Below are positions 1 through 6,709 of a stretch of 48,524 bases of DNA, one piece after another. The notes beneath the pieces were generated by a model. The model was not told where the DNA came from, made no database searches, and worked only from the letters and a program-made list of their open reading frames with translations. The stretch's first letter is position 1. Each line of letters starts with the position of its first letter. Made by a program: the position numbers and the translations under genes. Source of the stretch: a virus; IMG/VR virus record IMGVR_UViG_3300034196_000075, positions 1 to 48,524 of that record. One strand, written 5' to 3'.

Positions 1-117
1 GGCGCACGCCAGCGTATGTCCGGTGATGAAGCCAAAGACGACACCACCCAATACAAGCAATTGATCCGCCAGATGATCTCCGAACTGGAAGATGTACTGG
101 TGGTTTTGAAAAAGTGA
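1..117 (+). CDS. MerR-family transcriptional regulator, C-terminal fragment
   Basis: The reading frame is open from base 1 to a TGA at 115-117 and encodes the last 38 residues, ending VLVVLKK. The peptide ([10 protein letters not shown]..., then [19 protein letters not shown]) matches my memory of the C-terminus of the small MerR-like regulator found after pheT-ihfA and before tRNA-Pro in pseudomonads. MerR proteins bind promoter DNA through an N-terminal winged helix, which here lies outside the window; only the C-terminal helix is visible. The tRNA-Pro that follows supports the assignment. The name rests on recall, not a search. Confidence 0.7.
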   Translation, partial: GARQRMSGDEAKDDTTQYKQLIRQMISELEDVLVVLKK

Positions 118-135
118 AACAAGCCTTTAAAATAC

Positions 136-164
136 TTCCACATTTCAAATGCTTGCGGTATATT
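136..164 (+). promoter_or_regulatory. putative sigma70 promoter of tRNA-Pro
   Basis: A -35-like TTCCAC (136-141) is followed after exactly 17 bp by a good -10 TATATT (159-164), about 44 bp before the mature tRNA 5' end. A 7-bp inverted repeat (CGCTTCG 171-177, CGAAGCG 181-187) lies in the presumed pre-tRNA leader. The -35 is weak, so the call is tentative. Confidence 0.45.
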
Positions 165-207
165 CCTGATCGCTTCGTTACGAAGCGAACCCAGTTTCAC
201 GCCTAGT

Positions 208-284
208 CGGGGCGTAGCGCAGTCCGGTAGCGCACTAGCATGGGGTGCTAGGGGTCGAGTGTTCGAATCACTCCGTCCCGACCA
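208..284 (+). tRNA. tRNA-Pro, anticodon GGG
   Basis: This is a 77-nt cloverleaf. The acceptor CGGGGCG (208-214) pairs with CGTCCCG (274-280), with one G-T wobble. The anticodon stem CTAGC/GCTAG encloses the loop ATGGGGT, giving anticodon GGG, which reads CCC proline codons. The T arm contains GTTCGAATC, and the CCA end is encoded (282-284). The gene is the prophage integration site: everything from base 237 (the anticodon stem) to the 3' end is shared with attR, so the 3' part now present is the phage-borne copy that keeps the tRNA functional. Confidence 0.95.
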
Positions 285-285
285 T
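237..285. repeat. attL core, 49 bp
   Basis: It is identical to 42038-42086. It runs from the anticodon stem of tRNA-Pro through the CCA plus one T. The flanks diverge immediately outside (T versus C on the left, A versus T on the right), which defines the crossover identity block. Confidence 0.95.
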
Positions 286-300
286 ATATTTCAATGACTT

Positions 301-330
301 AGCCCAACTTTAGCGAGTTGGGCTTTTTCA
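301..330 (+). terminator. rho-independent terminator after tRNA-Pro (phage-supplied)
   Basis: AGCCCAAC (301-308) pairs perfectly with GTTGGGCT (317-324), followed by a T run. It lies inside the prophage boundary, so it replaces the host tRNA terminator that is now beyond attR (42100-42129). Confidence 0.8.
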
Positions 331-331
331 T

Positions 332-344
332 GCGTAGGGACTTT
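332..344 (+). repeat. left arm-type repeat candidate
   Basis: The 13-mer GCGTAGGGACTTT recurs exactly at 41901-41913, inside the right prophage end. A related GGGAnTTTTGCGGGG is at 337-351 here and at 41931-41945 on the right. Repeats near both ends of a tyrosine-integrase prophage are typical of arm-type integrase or excisionase binding sites. The role is inferred. Confidence 0.4.
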
Positions 345-352
345 TGCGGGGG

Positions 353-1549
353 TCATCCCGTTTTTCTCCTCAAGATTGTCAGCGCCGGCCCGCGAGAGTC
401 GGTTGCAGATACTTTGTTCGCAGCCTCAATCAGATGCTGCAGCTCCGGGGTAGAATAGTGGCTCGTAATGCTGCCGTTCTTATGCCCCAACAACGCTTTG
501 CGATCTTCCTCTGTCACGCTTGCTGCACGTAGCCTTCTGCCAAAGGTGTGTTTCAAGTCGTGAATCCTGATCGATCTGAACCCAGGGTGTGCTGGCGCCT
601 GGTGGGTCTTTTCCCACTTGTCCGCTGCGCGCACCCTGGCTTTCTTCCAGGCCGAGTCATTCATGCGATGCATTGCCGTTGGTCCGAACTGATCTGGTTG
701 CCCGTACGGGAACACCAGGTCTTTGTGCAGGCCGCGCTGCTTGTCGATGATCGACATGGCCACCTTGTTCAGGATCACCAAGCGTTCATCGCCATTCTTC
801 ACCCCAGCTTTCTCACTTCGCCCGCCGAACCCGGCAGGTATCAGAAACACGCTGGTGTTCAGCGCCGGCACGCGTATCTCCCAATCCCACCGCAATTTGC
901 AGACTTCCTGTTCCCGGCACCCGGTGTTCACTTTGTAGAGGGCCATCCTCAAAAGGTGGTCCGGCAGCTCGGCGAACAGCATTGACTGCTCATCCCATGA
1001 CAGCGGGTAAGGTTTCCTGCTGGACTTCTTTTCTTCCATCATTGATATCATCGGCACGCTTTCCAGCCACGGCCGCTTTTCTGCATCCCGCCACTTGCGA
1101 TGGCACAGGTTCAAGATCCTGACGACTCGTTGTAGGGCGATGTTCACCGTCCTGTTCGATACGCCTGGCTTGACCTTTCCCTGTGCTGTCTTGGTCGGCT
1201 TCTGCCGATCACGCACAAACGGCGCCAGGGTGCCGTCATCGATGTGCGTGATTGGCAGATCGCCGAGGTACGGGTCGAGCTGCTCAATATGTGAAGCGGA
1301 AAGCCCGATTGATGCTTGGTCTTTGAACTCCACCAGGAACCGCGTGGCAGCCTCACGCCAGGTTCGCACCTGGCGCACGCCGTAAACCTTCTCCTGGCGC
1401 AGCTTTTCCAGCCGATGAATCAAGTACTGCTCGGCTTCTTCCCTCTCGCTTGTTCCAGTGCTTTCTTGAAGTCGGCAACCTCTGACGACTTTGTCGATGT
1501 GCCAAATCCCGTTCCTCTCGTAGAGGCCCGACATTGTTTTTCGCGCCAT
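353..1549 (-). CDS. int: tyrosine-recombinase phage integrase
   Basis: This 398-aa protein catalyses recombination between phage and tRNA att sites. It has an N-terminal arm-binding region (GLYERNGIWHIDK near residue 8), a central SAM-like domain, and a C-terminal catalytic domain with TGCREQEV (box I Arg), HDLKHTF (H330) and a late SHYSTPEL carrying Tyr365 as the probable nucleophile. The usual HxxR is HxxK here (K333). The start at 1549 has a clear AAGGAG upstream. The gene ends about 68 bp from attL and points toward the tRNA, the usual arrangement for tRNA-targeting integrases. It overlaps the HTH gene upstream by 130 bp in another frame. Confidence 0.95.
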   Translation of the reverse strand: MARKTMSGLYERNGIWHIDKVVRGCRLQESTGTSEREEAEQYLIHRLEKLRQEKVYGVRQVRTWREAATRFLVEFKDQASIGLSASHIEQLDPYLGDLPITHIDDGTLAPFVRDRQKPTKTAQGKVKPGVSNRTVNIALQRVVRILNLCHRKWRDAEKRPWLESVPMISMMEEKKSSRKPYPLSWDEQSMLFAELPDHLLRMALYKVNTGCREQEVCKLRWDWEIRVPALNTSVFLIPAGFGGRSEKAGVKNGDERLVILNKVAMSIIDKQRGLHKDLVFPYGQPDQFGPTAMHRMNDSAWKKARVRAADKWEKTHQAPAHPGFRSIRIHDLKHTFGRRLRAASVTEEDRKALLGHKNGSITSHYSTPELQHLIEAANKVSATDSRGPALTILRRKTG

Positions 1550-1821
1550 TGTTTTGCTCCTTGGCGCCCACTGCGGGGCGGATTGTTGTCCTGATCGGTC
1601 TGTTTTTCAATCGCCATGGCTTCGACGTAGGCGTCTGCCCACTGGTCCAGCTCGTGGCGGTCAAAGCCAACGCCCTGTTTTCCAATGGGGAATTCACGGA
1701 CGTGAGGGCGGACGGTGTTTTTGAAAACCTCTCGGCACATGCCGAGATATGCGGGTGCTGCCGAAGCGCGGATGAAACGCGGCGCGGTCTCTAGGACCGT
1801 CGCCAGCTTTGTGTTGGCCAT
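1420..1821 (-). CDS. HTH/excisionase-like DNA-binding protein
   Basis: A 133-aa protein starts at MANTKL, with GAGGT about 9 nt upstream; the frame is open further upstream but without a comparable site. Residues 20-65 (AAPAYLGMCREVFKNTVRP..., then GVGFDRHELDQWADAYVEA) look like a small winged-helix/AlpA-MerR-type domain, in which a wing residue group is followed by an 'R-x-E-L-D-x-W' helix, as in excisionase-like proteins. The C-terminal third is low complexity and overlaps the integrase start. The position directly upstream of int suggests control of integration/excision direction. It could also be a regulator of int. Confidence 0.65.
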   Translation of the reverse strand: MANTKLATVLETAPRFIRASAAPAYLGMCREVFKNTVRPHVREFPIGKQGVGFDRHELDQWADAYVEAMAIEKQTDQDNNPPRSGRQGAKQWREKQCRASTRGTGFGTSTKSSEVADFKKALEQARGKKPSST

Positions 1822-2004
1822 AGAAATACCTCGCCAGGCCGTCGCCGGCTGGTGCTGTTTAGAGTGGTTAGGTGTTGAGTTGGGGCGGTCTCGGCTGTGC
1901 AGATAGCTGGCGCCAGAGGCCATCGGGAATTGAAAACTGGCTAACTTTCTTTAAATCTGTGCCGATCGTTTAGTAAACTTCAGCGATCGCTACGGAGTGC
2001 GTTG

Positions 2005-2142
2005 ATGAAGTTGCTAAGTTTTTTTGTAGATCCATGGTTTTGGGTTGGTGTACCTGCTTTGGTCCTTGGTTTGTTTTTTACATGGCCAACCCTGCTTGGG
2101 CTTGGCGCCTCGCTGCTTGTTTGTTCATTTGTCAGCAGGTAA
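2005..2142 (+). CDS. 45-aa membrane peptide, unknown function
   Basis: A short ORF starts MKLLSFFVDPWFWVG and is almost wholly hydrophobic, with one or two potential membrane spans (about residues 11-26 and 29-43). GGAG lies about 8 nt upstream of the ATG. It is followed 12 nt later by a second small gene with a strong AAAGGAG site, so the two form a rightward mini-operon between leftward int and the leftward early operon. No family is recognised. Confidence 0.5.
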   Translation: MKLLSFFVDPWFWVGVPALVLGLFFTWPTLLGLGASLLVCSFVSR

Positions 2143-2154
2143 AGGAGAGTTTCT

Positions 2155-2352
2155 ATGAGTGCCTACTGGAATGAAGTAGCGGGTTTAGTCCGGCAAGTCG
2201 CGAGTGCTGGCAGACGCTTGGAAGACTTTCTGCAGCGTGTCCCTGATCCCTGGAAGGCGGCTGATAAGAAAGAGTTTTCCGCTCTGCATGCTGATCTTTT
2301 ACAGGCCCAGGAAGCCTATTCAGCATTTGAGCATTCCAAGCTCGATTTTTGA
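2155..2352 (+). CDS. 65-aa hypothetical protein
   Basis: A small, probably helical soluble protein (MSAYWNEVAG..., charged, one Pro-rich turn RVPDPW). It has a strong Shine-Dalgarno AAAGGAG 8 nt before the ATG. It runs opposite to its large neighbours and converges on the end of the early leftward operon (stop at 2386). It probably shares a transcript with the 45-aa membrane peptide. Function unknown. Confidence 0.6.
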   Translation: MSAYWNEVAGLVRQVASAGRRLEDFLQRVPDPWKAADKKEFSALHADLLQAQEAYSAFEHSKLDF

Positions 2353-2385
2353 GTCTGCTCACCTGCAGTAGGCGGGGAGTTGGGT

Positions 2386-3036
2386 TCAGTACGGTACGCA
2401 CTCAGCGCAGTTTGCGGTCCAGCCCTTGGAGCCGCAGCCAGTGCAGACGTGTTCATCCTTGGCGGGCTCTGCTGGCTTGAACGACACATCCAAGTTCACC
2501 GGCTTGAGCGGCAATTTGCACCGCGCCTTGATTTCGTCCGCCATATGCTGGCTCAGTCCCCAGCCCACGCATTGCTGGGCGGTTTTGTCCAGCACGCGAA
2601 GGCGTGAAGGTCTTGAAGAGCGTACGTTTTCACAGTTGAAGAACCACCATGTGTCGCTCATGGATTGGGGAACTGCGAGCTGGTAGGTGATGCCCAGGGC
2701 CGCCATAAACTCACATGCGCGGATCGGCATTCCGCATATGTCGAGGATTAGATGCGGGCCCTCCTTCGGCTCTGCTGGCTTGAGTGCGCCCAGGAACACG
2801 CGCATATCAGCCAGCACCTGGTCATGCTCCAGGTCGTTCGGCTCAACGTCTTCGTGAAACTCAATCTCGGTATCGAAGTTGGCAACGATGCGTTGGATCA
2901 GCGACGTCGCAGTGTCGGCTCGCTCATCCGCTGCGGTCAGCAGGGCTTGCAGGGCGTCGATCTTGGATTGCAGTGTTGTGCGTTCACCCTCGCCAGCAGT
3001 GAACCCACGGTTGTAGTCAAAATCTCTCTGGCTCAT
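2386..3036 (-). CDS. hypothetical phage protein with C-terminal zinc-knuckle-like Cys cluster
   Basis: A 216-aa protein starting MSQRDFDYN; GGGAGA lies upstream, and the ATG overlaps the preceding stop as TGATG, so the start is well supported. The N-terminal part is helical (residues 1-60). The C-terminus holds CTGCGSKGWTANCAEC, two CxxC-type pairs that may bind zinc. It is the last gene of the leftward early operon; no clear terminator is visible after it. The family is not recognised. Confidence 0.7.
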   Translation of the reverse strand: MSQRDFDYNRGFTAGEGERTTLQSKIDALQALLTAADERADTATSLIQRIVANFDTEIEFHEDVEPNDLEHDQVLADMRVFLGALKPAEPKEGPHLILDICGMPIRACEFMAALGITYQLAVPQSMSDTWWFFNCENVRSSRPSRLRVLDKTAQQCVGWGLSQHMADEIKARCKLPLKPVNLDVSFKPAEPAKDEHVCTGCGSKGWTANCAECVPY

Positions 3037-3206
3037 CACTCTTTCTCCCGCGCGCGCAGCTCGGCCATTTCCGCCTGCCGGGCCTTGCTGCATTTGTCGT
3101 GGTTGCCGTGGGCGCGGGAGTGCCCGCACTTGTCACAGAAGGTTTGCAAATCCAGCGGGCGCATGGGAGCGCCGCGAATCTTGGTGGTGCGGCGTAGGGC
3201 GGTCAT
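3036..3206 (-). CDS. 56-aa Cys/His-rich small protein
   Basis: The ORF MTALRRTTKIRG... encodes CDKCGHSRAHGNHDKC, a CxxC-(x)7-HxxxC pattern consistent with a small zinc-binding fold. The start overlaps the upstream gene by 4 nt (ATGA) and the stop overlaps the downstream start by 1 nt (TGATG). Both are hallmarks of translational coupling and support a real gene despite its size. Function unknown. Confidence 0.65.
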   Translation of the reverse strand: MTALRRTTKIRGAPMRPLDLQTFCDKCGHSRAHGNHDKCSKARQAEMAELRAREKE

Positions 3207-3634
3207 GACGGCAGGGCTTTTAGCGCTGACTTACCCAGCATGCGCAGTGATCGGCGAGCGCGCCCCAGTTCCTGGCGTACGTCGCGGCGCTCTTGAATCA
3301 CCCGCCAGGCCGCATAGCAGTGTTCACAGCCGGTGTCTTCATCGGCCAGGAAGTCTTGCTGCTCGTCTCGATCCAGAAGTTGAGGGCTACCGTAATCGCC
3401 CTCGACCGTTTCGTTGAAGGCTTCCCACAAGTGGGTTTTGACCAGCATCTTTTCGTCGTACAGGTCTTTAGAGTCCTGGGCGCTGATGTTCCAGTCATTG
3501 GCCTTCTTCATCACCGGGCATTCCGCCAGGTGCGCGCCGATCTGATTTTTCATCTGGCCGACCTGTTGCAACAGGCGCTCATGGTTGGCCAGGGCTGTGA
3601 TGACTCGGGTTTCAAACGGGATGGCCTGTTTCAT
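3203..3634 (-). CDS. hypothetical phage protein
   Basis: A 143-aa mostly helical protein (MKQAIPFETRV...). A TGCEHCYAAWRVIQERR segment near residue 103 has a CxxC pair preceding a basic helix, reminiscent of small phage proteins of unknown role. Four-nucleotide overlaps at both ends place it inside the leftward operon. No catalytic motif is visible. Confidence 0.7.
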   Translation of the reverse strand: MKQAIPFETRVITALANHERLLQQVGQMKNQIGAHLAECPVMKKANDWNISAQDSKDLYDEKMLVKTHLWEAFNETVEGDYGSPQLLDRDEQQDFLADEDTGCEHCYAAWRVIQERRDVRQELGRARRSLRMLGKSALKALPS

Positions 3635-3942
3635 GCCGCCTCCTTCAACAAATCAATGACCTTCTTGATACCGCTGGCCACGCTGGACGGCTGGGCCACG
3701 GCGTACCGGGTCAAGTCGGCTATGGCCTTGGTGCGTGTCGGTTCGCGCCGGATGGAAGGGCCCAGGGCCCGCACAAACTCAAGGGCGTACCGCTTGCCCT
3801 CCAGTTCCATGACGCGGTTGATGGGGCCGGTGATTACCAGGTCGGGCAGTGGCTCGTTGGCCAGGACGGGCGGGAGAAGTTTGGAGGCGCGCGCGGGCGC
3901 CTGGCGGGCACGGTCAAGCGCCTGCTGTGCAAGTGAGTTCAT
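3631..3942 (-). CDS. hypothetical phage protein
   Basis: 103 aa, MNSLAQQALDRARQAPARA..., with a basic Ala-rich N-terminus and no recognised domain. It overlaps the next gene by 4 nt. It lies 22 nt downstream of the PAPS-reductase-like gene, in the same transcript by spacing. Function unknown. Confidence 0.65.
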   Translation of the reverse strand: MNSLAQQALDRARQAPARASKLLPPVLANEPLPDLVITGPINRVMELEGKRYALEFVRALGPSIRREPTRTKAIADLTRYAVAQPSSVASGIKKVIDLLKEAA

Positions 3943-3964
3943 TGGAGTACTCCGGGTAGAAGTG

Positions 3965-4717
3965 CTAGGCCGAGAGCTCGACCAGCGGTATACGGCTCAT
4001 GTGCATGGTGTAGCCGGTACGCTGCTCAAGGGCCGCGTACTGGTTGAGCAGTTCGGGGTTGTGAGCTGCGCCGGTGCGCAAATCCTTCTTGCTGGCCATG
4101 ATGCAAAACACGCAGCTCAGGCGGTCATTGCCCAACGCATAGGCGTAGTGCGGCTTCTGGCCGGCCTGCATGATCGTGTCGAAAATGTCGACGGTGGACA
4201 TTTCGTGAACGGGCAACCACTCGTACCAGGTGTTAACGCTGTTGCTGATGCCCATCTGGCTGAATTCTCTGCGCTTGGCACGGCCAGGCGACTCCTGTGC
4301 GCGCAGGCCGAGGCAGTTAACAATCGTCTTGTAGCCATTGGCCTTGGCATAACGACGAACCTCGCGCTGGATCGGGCCGCGCTTGAGGTCGCTTGTGCAT
4401 TGGCGGGTCGTCGCAGATGGCCAGCTCGGCACCTCGGGGCGGCCCTCAAAGCGGCGCTCTACCATTTCCAGCAGGGTCTTGGTGGCGGTGGCCACGATGA
4501 AGGGCAGTCCGGCAGCAGCCGCCTGATCACGGGCCAGCTCCATCGCACCAGGCCACTCCATCGCGCCAAGCGAGGCATGAACGACAAGCAACTGATTAGG
4601 CGGCACAAATTCAAGTAGCTTTATCAGCTGTGCCTGGGAATCTTTGCCTCCGGAATGATTGGCTACGAACAACGCTCCTGATGCAATCAACTCCCCGACT
4701 GTTGGAATTGTGGTCAT
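3965..4717 (-). CDS. PAPS-reductase/DndC-like PP-loop protein
   Basis: A 250-aa protein starting MTTIPTVGEL (a longer frame upstream lacks support). Near residue 20 the motif HSGGKDSQ is the PP-loop pyrophosphatase signature, which binds ATP or PAPS and activates sulfate or an acyl group. Further conserved-looking pieces are RQCTSDLKRGPI, GLRAQESPGRAKRR and CVFCIMASKKDL; the three Cys could hold Fe-S or zinc as in DndC-type enzymes. Such genes are common in phage early regions; roles in DNA phosphorothioation, sulfur metabolism or counter-defence have been proposed for relatives. There are no dnd partner genes here, so the substrate is unknown. Confidence 0.8.
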   Translation of the reverse strand: MTTIPTVGELIASGALFVANHSGGKDSQAQLIKLLEFVPPNQLLVVHASLGAMEWPGAMELARDQAAAAGLPFIVATATKTLLEMVERRFEGRPEVPSWPSATTRQCTSDLKRGPIQREVRRYAKANGYKTIVNCLGLRAQESPGRAKRREFSQMGISNSVNTWYEWLPVHEMSTVDIFDTIMQAGQKPHYAYALGNDRLSCVFCIMASKKDLRTGAAHNPELLNQYAALEQRTGYTMHMSRIPLVELSA

Positions 4718-4755
4718 GGGCACCTCAAGGGCGCCCACGCGGGGCGCCAGCAGAA

Positions 4756-5367
4756 TTAAGCCACCTGAGCAGGTGGGTTCATGGCGAAATAGATGCGGGC
4801 GCAAGCTTCGGTGTCGGCCCGCGCGCGATGGCCACCTACCAGTTCTTCGCCAGTGAAGTGCAGCAGGGCCTCGGCAACCGAAGGCTGCTTGAACTGGCGC
4901 CCACGTCCGGCAGCGACCATGCGTTCGGTCGGCGGGCATTTGACGATGTTGGTGGAGGCCTGGCAGGTGCAGTACTTCGGGCCATCCTTGAATTCGTCGG
5001 CGGTGGCGTCATCCATGAAGCGCTTCAAACCGATGCGCAAGATGCGATCATCGAACGACACGTTGTGCGCAACCCGCAGCCCGGCCTGCGCCATGATGCT
5101 CATGAAGCCGGCGACCGCTTCGGCTTCGGGAATACCCTGCTCCAGGGCCATTTCGGTTGTGATGCCGTGGATCGCTGCGACGTTGTCGGGAATGACCCAG
5201 CCGTCGGGCTTCACCATCGCTTCGAACGAGTCCACCAGCACGCCGTCAGGCGTGTAGAGCAGGGCGCAAATATCGACGATGTGCGGTTGGTCGGGGTGTT
5301 CGCTGGGCGACTTGAACAGCGGAAGGCCGGTGGTTTCGGTATCGAAGAAGCAAATCAGATCGGACAT
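4756..5367 (-). CDS. DnaQ-like 3'-5' exonuclease (DEDDh)
   Basis: A 203-aa protein with the three exonuclease motifs in order: FFDTETTGLP (Exo I, D9/E11), HNVSFDDRIL around residue 100 (Exo II), and HRARADTEA near residue 182 (Exo III with the His of DEDDh). It hydrolyses 3' ends of DNA or RNA using two metal ions. No polymerase gene is present, so it probably works in recombination or nucleotide salvage, or trims ends for the RecT system. It lies in the leftward recombination operon between the FtsK-gamma gene and the PP-loop gene. Confidence 0.88.
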   Translation of the reverse strand: MSDLICFFDTETTGLPLFKSPSEHPDQPHIVDICALLYTPDGVLVDSFEAMVKPDGWVIPDNVAAIHGITTEMALEQGIPEAEAVAGFMSIMAQAGLRVAHNVSFDDRILRIGLKRFMDDATADEFKDGPKYCTCQASTNIVKCPPTERMVAAGRGRQFKQPSVAEALLHFTGEELVGGHRARADTEACARIYFAMNPPAQVA

Positions 5368-5384
5368 GGCGGTTTTCCTTTGGG

Positions 5385-5410
5385 CAAAACAAAGGCGCCC
5401 GTAGGCGCCT
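5385..5410 (-). terminator. hairpin with U-rich tail between operon genes
   Basis: Read on the minus strand, AGGCGCC and GGCGCCT form a 7-bp stem around a TACG tetraloop, followed by TTTGTTTT. It lies after the FtsK-gamma gene. The tail is imperfect, so it may be a weak terminator or attenuator. A related GGCGCC hairpin without a U run lies at about 4730-4747. Confidence 0.5.
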
Positions 5411-5429
5411 GGTGGTGTTGAGGATGGGG

Positions 5430-6497
5430 TTAGGTCACGTCGGCCAGGGTGGCGATGACCCTGTAGCTGTGATCCATGGCGGTTTCGCCTTCTGATTCCA
5501 GCGCGATCACTTCGTTATCGAGCAAGCGGATCAGCAGGGATGCGGCTTTGTCGCTATCAATCGCCAGTCGGCTCTGAATCCAGTGGGCCTTGAACGCCTT
5601 GCTGTTGGACTTGAGCACGATCAGCTGGGCCGCGTCGTCGTAGGTGAACTCGCCGAACTCTTTGTCCAGATCGGAGCCGGTGCTTGCAGCGCCACCCGTG
5701 CGCTCGGCAAGTTCAGCGGCGGTGCCCAGCGGGTGCTGGCCATCCGGCTCGTCTGGTCCGGTTGGCGTTGTAAGCACCGGCCGCAGCACCTCGCGCGCGC
5801 CGTTGGAGTTCATCGCAGAAACAATACCGGTCTGCTCCATGCCTTCAAGCATCCGCGCAGCACGGTTGTATCCGATCTTCAACTTGCGCTGAATCGCCGA
5901 AATGCTTGGGCGGCGGGACTCGATGACGAACACCACAGCATCGCTGTACAGCGGATCCTCGCCATCCGGGACGTTGTCGTCATAACTTGCGAGCTCGTCG
6001 GCGCCGTTGCCGCCGGCGTGGAGCAGGCTGCCGGTTAGGTCGCTGACGTGCAGGGGAAGGTCTGGCTGGTCACGGTCCGGCTGGATGAAGTCCAGACCGT
6101 CGCCATAGTCGTCCGGTGCCATCACCAATAGGCAAAGGTGGCCAGCGCTGTCGATCAGGTCATGACGGTTTGGGTCTTTCGCGTCAACGATCGATGTCAG
6201 CGTCAACTGCTTGGAGTTGAATTTGACCTCCTTCATCATCATCGGGATGGTGGTCACGTTGCGTGAGCTGATGATTGCAATGGCAGTCATTACCGCGTCT
6301 TCGGCGGCTTCGGTCAGGCGGTCAATGACTTCCTGTTGCTGGCCTTCGTTCAGCTTGCCGTATGGCGAGTGCAAGTTTTTCAGTTCGAACAGCCCGGCGT
6401 TGACCAGGTCATGCACCAGCAGTTCGTGAGCAAGCATCGACGGCGGAGTATCCAGCAGCTTGGCCCGCTCAATGATGCCTTTGTGTTCAGTTTTCAT
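5430..6497 (-). CDS. phage protein with FtsK-gamma-like winged-helix domain(s)
   Basis: A 355-aa protein. Residues about 181-240 (DPLYSDAVVFVIESRR, then QRKLKIGYNRAARMLEGMEQ and NSNGAREVL) closely match the gamma winged helix at the C-terminus of the DNA translocase FtsK, which reads KOPS sequences and activates XerD. A second, more divergent winged-helix-like unit spans about 286-350 (FTYDDAAQLIVLKSN...). There is no Walker motif, so it is not a translocase. The N-terminal 150 residues are a separate unknown domain. It lies among recombination genes. It may bind KOPS-like sites or act on XerD, but that is inference. Confidence 0.8.
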   Translation of the reverse strand: MKTEHKGIIERAKLLDTPPSMLAHELLVHDLVNAGLFELKNLHSPYGKLNEGQQQEVIDRLTEAAEDAVMTAIAIISSRNVTTIPMMMKEVKFNSKQLTLTSIVDAKDPNRHDLIDSAGHLCLLVMAPDDYGDGLDFIQPDRDQPDLPLHVSDLTGSLLHAGGNGADELASYDDNVPDGEDPLYSDAVVFVIESRRPSISAIQRKLKIGYNRAARMLEGMEQTGIVSAMNSNGAREVLRPVLTTPTGPDEPDGQHPLGTAAELAERTGGAASTGSDLDKEFGEFTYDDAAQLIVLKSNSKAFKAHWIQSRLAIDSDKAASLLIRLLDNEVIALESEGETAMDHSYRVIATLADVT

Positions 6498-6506
6498 AGT
6501 TGACCC

Positions 6507-6707
6507 TCAGTGCTTAGCGATGCGCTCAAGCTTCGATTGTTGAGCGGGGCTCAGATTGGTATGCGCTCCGTACCGCTTGAAGCTGGCGCGCATGTTCTCG
6601 ACGAATTCCAGCTCCCAGGCGCCGCTGGCATGCATTTCGGCGGCGACCAGGATGGAAGCGAACTCCTCGACACTGTCGTAGATGTCGAGGATGGACTGAG
6701 CAGCCAT
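6507..6707 (-). CDS. 66-aa hypothetical protein
   Basis: A small acidic-then-basic helical protein (MAAQSILDIYDSVEEFAS...). It lies 2 nt after the YqaJ-family gene and 9 nt before the FtsK-gamma gene, so it is co-transcribed. No domain is recognised. Confidence 0.6.
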   Translation of the reverse strand: MAAQSILDIYDSVEEFASILVAAEMHASGAWELEFVENMRASFKRYGAHTNLSPAQQSKLERIAKH

Positions 6708-6709
6708 GA

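Noticed and set aside
3293-4618. 441-aa plus-strand frame
   Set aside because: It is antisense to four coupled minus-strand genes, including the PP-loop protein with clear motifs.
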